Part shown: one piece after another, positions 45,992 through 54,383 of the stretch
Layout of the letters: each line of letters opens with the position of its first letter
Position numbering within the stretch: the first letter of the stretch is position 1
Assembly (NCBI GenBank): GCA_023228045.1
Contig: JALOBY010000004.1
Coordinates: 1-64,000 of the forward strand
Origin: Endomicrobiales bacterium
GTDB taxonomy: Bacteria; Elusimicrobiota; Endomicrobiia; Endomicrobiales; JALOBY01
DNA: 64,000 nucleotides
Direction of reading: 5' to 3'
Translations under genes and position numbers: made by a program
Notes under the pieces: model-generated
What the model saw: only the letters and a program-made list of their open reading frames with translations
Told to the model about the DNA's origin: nothing
Database searches by the model: none

Positions 45992-46078
45992 ATGTAATTT
46001 CAGATATTAGCATTAACATTTGTAAATAACTAATGTGTCAGGCATTTTAACATAAATTAATAGGCAAAGATTATATTG

Positions 46079-46873
46079 TTAAAAAATATTTAAACTGCCA
46101 GTACGGTATCCATTTAAATCAACTGTAACATAAGCCCAGCCAAGTTTTTTGAGAGATTTTAAAATGTTTGCTTTTATATCTTTTTGAAAAGCTTTGTTAA
46201 TTTCTTCTTCCCCTATCTCAATGCGCGCTATTGTCCCATGGTGGCGAACTCGCACAATCTTAAATCCTAATTTTTTTAACTCTTCTTCTGCTTTGTGCAC
46301 TTTTTCTAAAGCATCTTTGGTTATTGGTGTTCCATAAGGTATGCGCGAGGCAAGGCAGGCCTGAGCCGGGGTGTTCCAGTTTGATAGTTTTTCTATTTTG
46401 GCAAGTTTGCGTATATCTTCTTTTGTAAGGCCAGCTTTTTCTAATGGTGAGAGAACATTATGTTTTTTTGCAGCTATTCTTCCTGGACGGTAATCGCTTA
46501 AATCTGAAAAGTTGTTGGCATCGCAAAGTGTCATCGAGTTTTTACGGGAAATTTGTTTTAACTTTGCAAACAATTCATTCTTACAATAAAAACAACGCTG
46601 CGGAGAATTGGTTTTAAAATTTTTATTTTTTAGTTCTGATGTTTTTATAATTATATGTTTTACTCCAATTTTTTTTGCAGTTTCTTTTGCCTGCATTAGT
46701 TCTTTTTGGCAATAAGTTTCACTTGTGGCTGTAACAGCAAGTACATTTTCTTTTCCTAGAGTTTTTACTGCAATATGCAATAGCAGCGTTGAATCTACTC
46801 CACCTGAAAAGGCAACAAGCAGGCGTTTTTGAGATTTAAGTATTGCAATTAGTTTTTCTATTTTAATTTTCAT
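46079..46873 (-). CDS. larE: LarE-family sulfur transferase (PP-loop)
   Basis: The 264-residue protein starts MKIKIEKLIAILKS. It has the PP-loop LVAFSGGVDSTLLLH, the pair CFYCK near residue 110 and QACLASRIPYGT near residue 173. In known LarE enzymes the last cysteine is the sulfur donor or cluster ligand, and some members hold a [4Fe-4S] with three cysteines, as present here. It builds the nickel-pincer cofactor of lactate racemase with LarB and LarC, neither of which is in the window. The open frame continues upstream for 52 codons, but these come from palindromic element E3, so I start at 46873. Confidence 0.88.
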   Translation of the reverse strand: MKIKIEKLIAILKSQKRLLVAFSGGVDSTLLLHIAVKTLGKENVLAVTATSETYCQKELMQAKETAKKIGVKHIIIKTSELKNKNFKTNSPQRCFYCKNELFAKLKQISRKNSMTLCDANNFSDLSDYRPGRIAAKKHNVLSPLEKAGLTKEDIRKLAKIEKLSNWNTPAQACLASRIPYGTPITKDALEKVHKAEEELKKLGFKIVRVRHHGTIARIEIGEEEINKAFQKDIKANILKSLKKLGWAYVTVDLNGYRTGSLNIF

Positions 46874-46889
46874 TGCTTTATTTTTGTTT

Positions 46890-47051
46890 ATCCCGCATTT
46901 TGCAATAGGTTTGAGAACCGAGGCGAAAGAGATGGAGGCAGTTTTGACGCAAAAATTGCAGCGAATGGTTATTCCATTAGCAAGGATTTTGCGGAAAAAA
47001 ATGCCTCCATATCTTTTGACGAATTCCAAATCCTATTGCTAAATTCGGGAT
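46890..47051 (+). repeat. 163-bp palindromic element, copy E3
   Basis: The ends are inverted repeats (cccgcattttgcaatagg / cctattgctaaattcggg). The inner arms pair through aaagagatggaggca/tgcctccatatcttt, and the centre is gaatggttattccatt. It is nearly identical to E2 in reverse orientation. Both sides show TTTAT directly next to the ends, a possible target duplication. It lies between the larE start and the promoter of the divergent GT9 gene. Confidence 0.88.
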
Positions 47052-47074
47052 TTATAGTTAAAATATTAACAAAT

Positions 47075-47103
47075 TTGACGGAAAAATAAAAATTTGCTAT
47101 CAA
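47075..47103 (+). promoter_or_regulatory. Possible promoter of the glycosyltransferase cluster
   Basis: TTGACG (47075-47080) is followed after 17 bases by TATCAA (47098-47103). The ATG is only 12 bases downstream, so the leader would be about 6 bases. Confidence 0.4.
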
Positions 47104-47115
47104 ACACATTCAATT

Positions 47116-48255
47116 ATGATTAATAAAATAAAAACTGACTGCTTACATTTCCCATTAGATCGCCCATGTGTTTTTCACAAACAAAAAGCTATTAAGTGTG
47201 TTAATTGTAAAAATTACAAACCTTTCTCAAAAAGGCAAAAGGCAAAAAACATACTTATTATTAAGCTTGATGCTATGGGCGATGTTTTAAGAACCACTTT
47301 TCTACTTGCAGGCCTTAAGGAAAAGTATGGAAATAGTTGCTGCATAACCTGGCTTGTTGCGAAAAATTCGGCTCAGGTTCTTTATGGTAATCCATTAATA
47401 AATAAAATAATCCTTCCCGAGTTGTCCGTGCTTGGCGAGCTTTGCCTTGAGCGGTTTGATGTTGTAATTAATTTAGACCTTTCCCCAATTAGCTTAATGC
47501 TTGCAAATGCAGTTTGTGCAGAAAAGAAAGTGGGTTACTGGCTTAAGAAAGACAGGCAAATTGCCTTTTCAAATTCTTACGCTAAAAAGTGGCTTTTAAT
47601 GAGTGCATTTGATGACCTAAAAAAAGCCAATACAAAAACATACCAGTATTGGATGGCAAAAATAACTGAACTTAAAAAAACAAATTACCCAATTTATGTA
47701 CCGATAGCAAAAGAATCTCAAGAAAAAGCGACTAACTTTGCAAAGAATTACAAACTTTTTGGAAAAAAAATAGTTGGCATTAACCCCGGAGCTGGCGGCA
47801 GATGGGAGCTTAAACGATGGACAAGAAACGGATATAAATATTTAATTGATAAACTTTCAATGAAAGGTTTCAAAGTTATACTGCTCGGTGGCCCGCAAGA
47901 GGTCCAACTTGTTGATGAGCTTGTAAAAAATTCAAATGGCAAAGCAATAAGTATTGGTACAAATAATACTATTGCTGATTTCTTTGCATATCTTAATTTG
48001 TGCGATATAGTTATAAGCGGCGATACAATGGCAATGCATGCCGCACTTGGGCTTAAAAAGAAAGTTGTCGCGCTTTTCGGGCCTACATCATCGGCAGAAA
48101 TTGAACTTTATGGATTAGGCAATAAAGTTGTTTCATCTCTTAATTGCCTTTGTTGTTATAAAACTAACTGTGACATAAAACCAAACTGTATGGAAAGTAT
48201 TACACCTGAAGTTGTTTTAAATAACATACTCAAACTTGCAAAGAGTGTGAAATGA
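47116..48255 (+). CDS. Glycosyltransferase family 9 (heptosyltransferase-like)
   Basis: The 379-residue protein has the GT9 core: ILIIKLDAMGDVLRTTFLL, VGINPGAGGRWELKRWT, CDIVISGDTMAMHAAL and VALFGPTSSAEIELYG. GT9 enzymes add heptose to the LPS core. The N-terminal 31 residues hold C9, C18, C28 and C31 (CLHFPLDRPC, CVNC), probably a metal-binding knuckle seen in some family members. It overlaps the next gene by 4 bases in a three-gene run. Confidence 0.88.
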   Translation: MINKIKTDCLHFPLDRPCVFHKQKAIKCVNCKNYKPFSKRQKAKNILIIKLDAMGDVLRTTFLLAGLKEKYGNSCCITWLVAKNSAQVLYGNPLINKIILPELSVLGELCLERFDVVINLDLSPISLMLANAVCAEKKVGYWLKKDRQIAFSNSYAKKWLLMSAFDDLKKANTKTYQYWMAKITELKKTNYPIYVPIAKESQEKATNFAKNYKLFGKKIVGINPGAGGRWELKRWTRNGYKYLIDKLSMKGFKVILLGGPQEVQLVDELVKNSNGKAISIGTNNTIADFFAYLNLCDIVISGDTMAMHAALGLKKKVVALFGPTSSAEIELYGLGNKVVSSLNCLCCYKTNCDIKPNCMESITPEVVLNNILKLAKSVK

Positions 48256-48950
48256 AAACTATTGTAATGATTCCAACATACAACGAGGCAGGTAATATTG
48301 AAGGTTTAGTTAAAGAAATTCTTGCCCTGCCACTTGAACTTAGCGTGCTTGTTGTTGATGATTTTTCTCCTGATAAAACTTATGAGATAGTAAAACAAAT
48401 GTCAGATAACGACCCAAGGGTTATGCTGCTGCTTAGGAAAGAAAACCGTGGCCGCGGTTGGGCAGGTATTGATGGCTTTAAAAAAGCGCTTGAACTTGGC
48501 GCAGATTATATTGTTGAAATGGATGGCGATTTTTCTCATAGCCCAAAGTATATTCCAAATTTTATTGCGGCAGCAATAAATGCTGATGTTGTGATTGGTT
48601 CGCGCTATGTAGCAGGCGGCAAAGACGATGAACGCACATTTTTGCGCAAAGCGATAAGTTTTTTTGCAAGGAAATATATTGCAACTGTTCTTGGTGTTAA
48701 AGTGCAAGATTCAACATCGGGTTTTAGGTTATTTAGCCATAGTGCGCTTGAGAAAATAATTGTTGATCTTTGCGCGCGTGACCCATTTATTGTAAGTGAA
48801 GTGCTTTACTCGGCACATAAAAATAAACTTAAAATTGTTGAAGTTCCAATTGAGTTTATGCCGCGCGCAAAAGGTGTTTCAAAACTTCAAGCAAGCACAC
48901 TTATAAAATATCTTCTTAGAGTTTTGTGTTTAAGGTTTAAATGTTCTTAA
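48252..48950 (+). CDS. GT2 polyprenol-phosphate sugar synthase (DPM1-like)
   Basis: The 232-residue glycosyltransferase resembles dolichol-phosphate mannose synthase. Motifs are VMIPTYNEAGNIEGLV, VLVVDDFSPDKTYE, IVEMDGDFSHSPKYI, GSRYVAGG, DSTSGFRLFSHSAL and FMPRAKGVSKLQ. It lacks the C-terminal membrane helices of longer members. It would make a polyprenyl-phosphate sugar (mannose or similar) as donor for the next gene, whose start it overlaps by 10 bases. Confidence 0.88.
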   Translation: MKTIVMIPTYNEAGNIEGLVKEILALPLELSVLVVDDFSPDKTYEIVKQMSDNDPRVMLLLRKENRGRGWAGIDGFKKALELGADYIVEMDGDFSHSPKYIPNFIAAAINADVVIGSRYVAGGKDDERTFLRKAISFFARKYIATVLGVKVQDSTSGFRLFSHSALEKIIVDLCARDPFIVSEVLYSAHKNKLKIVEVPIEFMPRAKGVSKLQASTLIKYLLRVLCLRFKCS

Positions 48951-51064
48951 ATTATAATGTTCTTATGTGGTTGTTGCTAAGTGTAACAACTATTTTACGG
49001 TTGTTTGTTATAGGGCAAATTGGGCTTGGCGACGATGAAGCGCATTATTGGGCATATTCACAAAACCCCGCATTATCATATTTTGACCACCCCCCAGCTG
49101 TCGGCTACATAATAAAATATTCAACAATGCTATTTGGTGCTAATGAGTTTGGCGTTCGCGTTAGCGCTGTAATACTTTTCTTTTTAACCTGCATACTTGT
49201 TTATAAACTTGCAAAAAAAATGTTTGGCGAAAAAGTTGCTTTTTGGAGCGTTTTTGTTTTAAGCGTAACTCCCGTTTTTTCTTTTCTTGGTTCTGTTCTA
49301 ATTATTCCCGATGCACCGTTAGCATTTTTTTGGATTTTGTTTATTTATATTTTTTGGAAAATTGTTGAGAATGGGCAAAAAAAACACTGGTATCTTTTAG
49401 GTATTGTGCTTGGCTTTGCAATGCTAAGTAAATACAACGGATTTTTGCTTCCAATCTCGGCGGCACTTTTTCTGATATTCTCAAAAGAACACAGGTATTG
49501 GTTTAAGCAAAAAGAGCCATACATTGCGCTTGTAATTGCGGCTATTATGACATTGCCGGTTGTAATTTGGAATGCTCAAAATGGCTGGGCTTCATTTGGT
49601 TTTCAGCTTGCTCATGGTTTTGGCAATACTGCCCCTAAATTTTCGTTGGCATTGTTAGGTAAATGCTTAGGCGCGCAGGCGGGTTATATATCCCCATTTC
49701 TCTTCATTTTAAACTTTGTTGTGCTTATATCTATAACAATTAAAGCTGTCGTAAAAAAAGATAAAAAATTGCTGCTCATTAGCGCGTTTTCTCTGCCAGT
49801 AATCCTTTTATTTAACGCCATCGCAAGTTATAAAGAGATACTCCCACATTGGCCGGCTATGGGTTATTTGACACTTTCAATACCGCTTGCTATTTTTTGT
49901 ATTGGTTTGTGGCGCAAATGGACAGGCAAAATTATTCTTATATTTTCCTTTGGCCTTGCCATTGCACTTACGGTGCTTGTGCCTTTACAGGCGGTTTATA
50001 AAGTTTTACCGCCCGAGTTGTTTTTGCCAAAGAATGAAGCCATGAAAATTGAAGACGGCGTAACAAAGGCCGAAAAAGTTGATGTTACAAACGAACTTTA
50101 TGGTTGGAATCTTGTCGGCAAAAAAGTACAAGAGCTTTCAGATAAGATGGGCACGAAACCGTTTATTGTTACCCACAGGCACTACCTTGCAAGCCAGTTA
50201 AGTTTTTATGTGCCTAATCACCCTAAAATATATTGCCTAAGCGAGAGAGCCGATGCTTATGATTTCTGGCAAAGAGATTTAAGCGAGCTTAACGGAAAAG
50301 ATGGAATTTTTGTTTTTGATAATAGGTTTTATACAAATCCTCAAGAGTTTATGCCTTTTGAAAGTTTTGGCAAACCAGAAGTTGTTGATGTTTATAGAAA
50401 CGGCAGAAAGATTAGAGTTTTTTGGTTATATCCCGCAAAAAACTTTAAGTTAGATAAACTTGATCCTTCAAGAACTTCAAAGCTGGTGGGTGATAAAACA
50501 TCGTTTGTGGAAGGTATAAGATTTATTGATGTAATGTTCTTTAAAATGTTTAACAAAGCTGGTTCAAATGTTTTATTAGATTATTTTTTTGGTACTTTAA
50601 CATGGCTTGGTTCAGGGCCGCCAATGGCTGTTTTAATTGGTATTTATTTATGGTTTTACCGGCGTAAAACATTTTTGCGTGATTTTTTATTGATGGTTGG
50701 TTTGTTGCTTGCTGGTGGTTTGGTTGTACAGATAATTAAAAAATTGTTTATTCGTTCAAGGCCGCTTGGTTATTTTGGGCAAGATGTTCGTGTATTAGGT
50801 GAAGCGCTTCGTAGTTATTCATTTCCATCTGGACATAGCGCTGTTGCTTTTGGTGCGGCATCGTTTATGATTTTTATTTTGCCAAAATACTGGTGGGCAT
50901 TTTTAATACTTGCTTCGTTAATTGGTTTTTCAAGAATTTATGTTGGCGCGCATTTTCCGATAGATGTTGTTTGCGGCGCGTTTGTTGGCGGCGCTGTGGC
51001 ACTTTTAATGATTAAAATGTTTAATAAAAAACCTCAAGATATTAACTCCCTGAAACATAAATAA
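48941..51064 (+). CDS. GT39/ArnT-like GT-C transferase fused to a PAP2 phosphatase
   Basis: The 707-residue membrane protein begins with a GT-C fold of about ten helices. Its first periplasmic loop has GLGDDEAHYWAYSQNP (Asp/Glu catalytic) and YFDHPPAVGYI, as in ArnT and Pmt-type enzymes that use polyprenyl-phosphate sugars. A soluble part lies near residues 360-520. The last 170 residues form a PAP2 phosphatase with all three motifs: KKLFIRSRP, SYSFPSGHS and SRIYVGAHFPID. No frameshift lies between the two parts, so it is one chain. The start overlaps the DPM1-like gene, its likely donor-making partner. It probably decorates lipid A or an envelope glycan and removes a phosphate in the same place. 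Confidence 0.87.
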   Translation: MFLNYNVLMWLLLSVTTILRLFVIGQIGLGDDEAHYWAYSQNPALSYFDHPPAVGYIIKYSTMLFGANEFGVRVSAVILFFLTCILVYKLAKKMFGEKVAFWSVFVLSVTPVFSFLGSVLIIPDAPLAFFWILFIYIFWKIVENGQKKHWYLLGIVLGFAMLSKYNGFLLPISAALFLIFSKEHRYWFKQKEPYIALVIAAIMTLPVVIWNAQNGWASFGFQLAHGFGNTAPKFSLALLGKCLGAQAGYISPFLFILNFVVLISITIKAVVKKDKKLLLISAFSLPVILLFNAIASYKEILPHWPAMGYLTLSIPLAIFCIGLWRKWTGKIILIFSFGLAIALTVLVPLQAVYKVLPPELFLPKNEAMKIEDGVTKAEKVDVTNELYGWNLVGKKVQELSDKMGTKPFIVTHRHYLASQLSFYVPNHPKIYCLSERADAYDFWQRDLSELNGKDGIFVFDNRFYTNPQEFMPFESFGKPEVVDVYRNGRKIRVFWLYPAKNFKLDKLDPSRTSKLVGDKTSFVEGIRFIDVMFFKMFNKAGSNVLLDYFFGTLTWLGSGPPMAVLIGIYLWFYRRKTFLRDFLLMVGLLLAGGLVVQIIKKLFIRSRPLGYFGQDVRVLGEALRSYSFPSGHSAVAFGAASFMIFILPKYWWAFLILASLIGFSRIYVGAHFPIDVVCGAFVGGAVALLMIKMFNKKPQDINSLKHK

Positions 51065-51103
51065 AAATTGTTGTCAGTTATCCCTTGTCCACTCTCCACC
51101 TTT

Positions 51104-51187
51104 GATGTCATTCCCGCGAAAGCGGGAATCCAGTCCCAATAATAAATGTTTTCTGGATCTCCGGGTCAAGTCCGAAGATGACAGACT
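51104..51187 (+). repeat. Interspersed mosaic repeat, family R copy 2
   Basis: The repeat begins gatgtcattcccgcgaaagcggg and holds the core ttttctggatctccgggtcaag, shared with the copy at 5527-5613. It ends gatgacagact. It sits in the convergent gap after the GT-C/PAP2 gene. Confidence 0.85.
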
Positions 51188-51233
51188 AATAAAATAATAA
51201 AATTATTATCTCTCATTCCAGTCCTCAATCTTG

Positions 51234-51320
51234 ATGTCATTACGAGGGCTTTAGCCCGTGGCAATCTAATAATTAAGTTAAGGCGAGATTGCTTCACCCC
51301 TTTGGGTTTCGCAATGACAG
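51234..51320. repeat. Inverted-end repeat of the gtcattacgag...gcaatgacag type
   Basis: The ends gtcattacgag and cgcaatgac are inverted relatives. Paired internal segments (ggctttagccc, ggcaatct/gagattgc, acccctttgggt) follow. This pattern is a common short bacterial interspersed repeat, and it is unlike the 163-bp elements. Confidence 0.65.
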
Positions 51321-51412
51321 TAAAAACCAAGATCCAGCCTTTTTCGGGATTCGGTATGATAATAGAATTAAATGATCAGGATTAACCGAACAGTTGTGAG
51401 AAAATTAATAAT

Positions 51413-51453
51413 AAAAAAAGGCGTCCATGCATAAATGCCGAAACGCCTTTTTT
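51413..51453. terminator. Bidirectional terminator between the glycosyltransferase cluster and btuB
   Basis: aaaaaaaggcgt and acgcctttttt are inverted repeats around a 19-base loop, giving T-runs in both directions. It lies 16 bases past the btuB stop on the minus strand and serves the convergent pair. Confidence 0.8.
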
Positions 51454-51468
51454 AGTAATGTTTAACTG

Positions 51469-53325
51469 TTAGAAATTAACCGTTACCCCGCTTTCAACGC
51501 TTATGCCGGGTAGAGGATAGCCAAGGCGTGTTTGGTACCTTGTATTTGCTAAATCTAACCCTTTAACCCATAGCGTGTATGTTCCAAAGTTCTTTGATGC
51601 CTTAAGGTCAACTGTTGCATACTCTGGCAGTTTTGGTATTGTAAAGTCCCATGTTTCCTGCGAGCTTACATATTTAATATTTGCATCAAGCATAATATCA
51701 AGTGGAGCAAAATAGTTTAATGAATAATTTATTGTGTTGCATGGCCTATAGTTTAAAACTCTTTCATTTTCTGTGTCTTCTGCCCATAAATAAGTGTAGT
51801 TTAATTTATGAAACAGGCCATCAACTAATTTTCCGCCAACTTCAAATTCCAAACCCGATTGATTAGATTTTCCGATATTTGTTGGCGTGAGCATTCCCCA
51901 TGAAATTAAGTTTGTAGTTTCAGAACTAAAGCCGGTAAGAGTGCAGTTAAATGTAGTTGTTTTATACTCCGCGCCAAGGTCAAAGCCGATGGACTCTTCA
52001 GGTTTTAACTCGCTGTTGCCGTGCATTCCCCATGCGTCTGTAGGATAGTAGAGCTCATTAAATGTAGGTGAGCGCCAGCCTTTTGCAGCATTAGCCGATA
52101 TTTTTACATTTTCACTAACCGATACGATGGTTGTAAGGCGAGGTGTAAGCACACCGCCAAAAGAAGAGTTTGTGTCGTAACGCAAGCCAGGAATTACTGT
52201 AAGAATTCCGTCTTGATAGTTTTGTGAAACAAAGAGTGCCGAGTTTACTCTGCTTTTTTCAAGTGATGTAATGTTTAAAAGTAAATTATTTTGTTTTAGT
52301 TTTTCTTCTTTCCATTCAACTCCAGTGCTAAAGCCGCATGCTAAATCAATTTGAGTTTGTGCTCCAAAGTTGTCTGAAATATATTCATCGTCGCTTGCCC
52401 AAAATGATGATGAATCTTTGTAATTTCTTACATCATTTTCAAAATAAATATCGCTCTTGTTTGAAACATTTTCACTTATTGCTATGTTGTGACTTAAGGT
52501 GGCATTCTTTTTATTTTCTTTTTGTTCGGCATTTGGTGTGCTTGCTGTAATTTCTTTTATACCGTCGTATTTGTCAACAGATAATGGAATAAAAAACATT
52601 TGATTTTCAAACGCCATGCCTGAAACTCCAACTTCGTTGTCAAAATATTTTGTAGATAAATCAAACGCGCCTAAGTCATCGGTTTCAATACCGGCTTTTG
52701 CGAAAGCATTTGTCGCGTTATATTTTGAATTTTCTCTATAACCGTCACTTTGTGATTTAGATAAAGATGTGTGTAAATAACAGTTTTCTGTCTTTGTTTG
52801 AAACTCACCAATATACTTTTGTGAATTAAAGCTTGAAAATATTGTGTTTACTCTCAGTTCAAGAGTATCTTGTTTTGGTTTTTTAGTTATTACATTTATT
52901 ACACCACCAAGGGCATCTGAACCGTAGAGTGCACTTGCAGGGCCGCGTACAATTTCAATTTTTTCAATTATTTCGCTTGGCAATGTTGAAAGGTCAAAAA
53001 GGCCTAATGCATTATCGTTGGCTCTTATACCGTCAATTAACACAAGTGTCTGCTCCGCCTTTGCGCCACGAATCATAAGAGTGCTTTGACTGCCCTGGGT
53101 ACCAGTAACGCTTGCCGTCATTCCTACTTGATCTGATAATATCTCTCCAAGTGTGCTTACGCCTTTTGCTGCAATTTCTATTTTGTTTATAGAAGTTGAA
53201 TTTGTAGATATGGCATTCTCATTTTGTTTTGTTTTTGTAAGAGTAAGAAAAACCTCCCCTTCTGAAGCGAAGGCGTTTGCGCAAAACAGTGCTACTATAA
53301 TTGTTGCTAATAGCTTTTTCTTCAT
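51469..53325 (-). CDS. btuB: TonB-dependent outer-membrane receptor, probable B12 receptor BtuB
   Basis: The 618-residue protein has a signal peptide (MKKKLLATIIVALFCANAFA). The plug domain has LGEILSDQVGMTA, LMIRGAKAEQTLVLIDG and VRGPASALYGSDALGGVINVIT. A C-terminal barrel ends in VTVNF. The preceding cobalamin riboswitch and the upstream btuD-C-F genes identify the substrate as cobalamin. GGAGAAA precedes the ATG. No TonB, ExbB or ExbD gene is next to it, though motA-type proteins lie 50 kb away. Confidence 0.9.
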   Translation of the reverse strand: MKKKLLATIIVALFCANAFASEGEVFLTLTKTKQNENAISTNSTSINKIEIAAKGVSTLGEILSDQVGMTASVTGTQGSQSTLMIRGAKAEQTLVLIDGIRANDNALGLFDLSTLPSEIIEKIEIVRGPASALYGSDALGGVINVITKKPKQDTLELRVNTIFSSFNSQKYIGEFQTKTENCYLHTSLSKSQSDGYRENSKYNATNAFAKAGIETDDLGAFDLSTKYFDNEVGVSGMAFENQMFFIPLSVDKYDGIKEITASTPNAEQKENKKNATLSHNIAISENVSNKSDIYFENDVRNYKDSSSFWASDDEYISDNFGAQTQIDLACGFSTGVEWKEEKLKQNNLLLNITSLEKSRVNSALFVSQNYQDGILTVIPGLRYDTNSSFGGVLTPRLTTIVSVSENVKISANAAKGWRSPTFNELYYPTDAWGMHGNSELKPEESIGFDLGAEYKTTTFNCTLTGFSSETTNLISWGMLTPTNIGKSNQSGLEFEVGGKLVDGLFHKLNYTYLWAEDTENERVLNYRPCNTINYSLNYFAPLDIMLDANIKYVSSQETWDFTIPKLPEYATVDLKASKNFGTYTLWVKGLDLANTRYQTRLGYPLPGISVESGVTVNF

Positions 53326-53383
53326 TTTTTTCTCCGATAATTAATTTTGTACTGCATTTTAATAGGTAAATATGCGGTGGGTA

Positions 53384-53401
53384 CTATGTTGTAATTGGCA
53401 T
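53384..53401 (-). CDS. Five-codon open frame after the btuB riboswitch (doubtful)
   Basis: GGAGGAATTAATT stands directly before ATG, and the frame reads M-P-I-T-T and stop. It lies between the riboswitch hairpin and btuB. It could be a minimal leader peptide, or just a strong ribosome-binding site left by an earlier gene start. Confidence 0.25.
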   Translation of the reverse strand: MPITT

Positions 53402-53422
53402 AATTAATTCCTCCACGGGATC

Positions 53423-53596
53423 TAACCCGGATTTTGCAATCTGGGTTTAAAGTCGCAGGTCGGTCTCCTGACTTTCCGCTTTCTACTTTTGAAAACCTTC
53501 CCGTCATTACGACAGTGGTTAACAAATTCAGATTTAACTGCGGTTACAGTAGCGGGACTGTACCAGATTCTCACTGGTTTCCCATTACCTGCGCTA
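53423..53596 (-). promoter_or_regulatory. Cobalamin riboswitch in front of btuB
   Basis: On the minus strand the core motifs are clear: GCGCAGGT (P1), GGGAAACCAGTGAGAATC, ACAGTCCCGCTACTGTAA, GGGAAGG and AAGTCAGGAGACCGACCTGC closing P1. A hairpin aaaccca...cgggtta (53423-53448) follows and may be part of the expression platform. The riboswitch starts inside the 8 bases after the btuD stop, so it can shut btuB off on a read-through transcript as well. Confidence 0.93.
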
Positions 53597-53603
53597 TTAC
53601 TAA

Positions 53604-54383
53604 TTAATCTATAAAAATATTTACTTTCCCAGTAAATGGGTTTTTTTCTGTGCGAACGCAAACATCAAATGCATTACTAATCGCACCGGAGGCAATAACT
53701 TCTTGTGTGTTTCCGCAAGCAATTAATGAGCCATTCTTTAACACAGCAGTGGTTTGGCAATATGTGCTTGCTATGTTTATATCATGCACGGCGGCAACAA
53801 TTGAAATCTTCTTTGAAAGCTCGCTTAAAAGGCGCAATATTTCCAACTGATACTTTATATCTAAGTGCGCGGTGGGTTCATCTAAAAACATAATTTCCGG
53901 TTCTTGAGCAAGTGTTTGAGCTAATGCAGTTTTTTGTTTTTCTCCGCCTGAGAGTTCATTTACTTTTCTTTTTGCAATATTACCTATGCCGCAAATTTTT
54001 ATTTTTTCATACGCAATATCAATGTCATTTTTTGATGGAGAAAACATAGATTTCCAATGGGGTGTTCTTCCCATCAAAACAAATTCTTCAACTGTAAAAC
54101 CAAATGGGAGTTCAAAAAATTGTGGCATTACGGCTATAACTTTTGCAAGCTTGAAGTTGTTTTGCTCTTTTATGTCTATACCCTTATAAAGAATTTTTCC
54201 GGCAGATGGTTTTAGCAAGCCCGTTATAACCCTAAAAAGTGATGTTTTCCCGGAGCCGTTTTGCCCAAGCAGGCAAGAAAACCCAGTTGAGTTATATGAT
54301 AGATTTACGCCATTTAACACATTGGTTTTGCCGTAGTTTGCAGAAACATTTTCAATTTGTATAAGAGGATAATTATTGCTCAT
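53604..54383 (-). CDS. btuD: Vitamin B12 ABC transporter ATP-binding protein
   Basis: The 259-residue ATPase has Walker A LLGQNGSGKTSLFR, the Q-loop MPQFFELPF, signature NELSGGEKQKT and Walker B IMFLDEPTAHLD. A heme or siderophore ABC ATPase is the nearest alternative, but the riboswitches and the adenosyltransferase point to B12. It overlaps btuC by 4 bases. Confidence 0.9.
   Translation of the reverse strand: MSNNYPLIQIENVSANYGKTNVLNGVNLSYNSTGFSCLLGQNGSGKTSLFRVITGLLKPSAGKILYKGIDIKEQNNFKLAKVIAVMPQFFELPFGFTVEEFVLMGRTPHWKSMFSPSKNDIDIAYEKIKICGIGNIAKRKVNELSGGEKQKTALAQTLAQEPEIMFLDEPTAHLDIKYQLEILRLLSELSKKISIVAAVHDINIASTYCQTTAVLKNGSLIACGNTQEVIASGAISNAFDVCVRTEKNPFTGKVNIFID

Noticed and set aside
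53322..53525. 67-codon frame running through the btuB riboswitch
   Set aside because: It is read across the riboswitch core, has no ribosome site and overlaps the btuB start.
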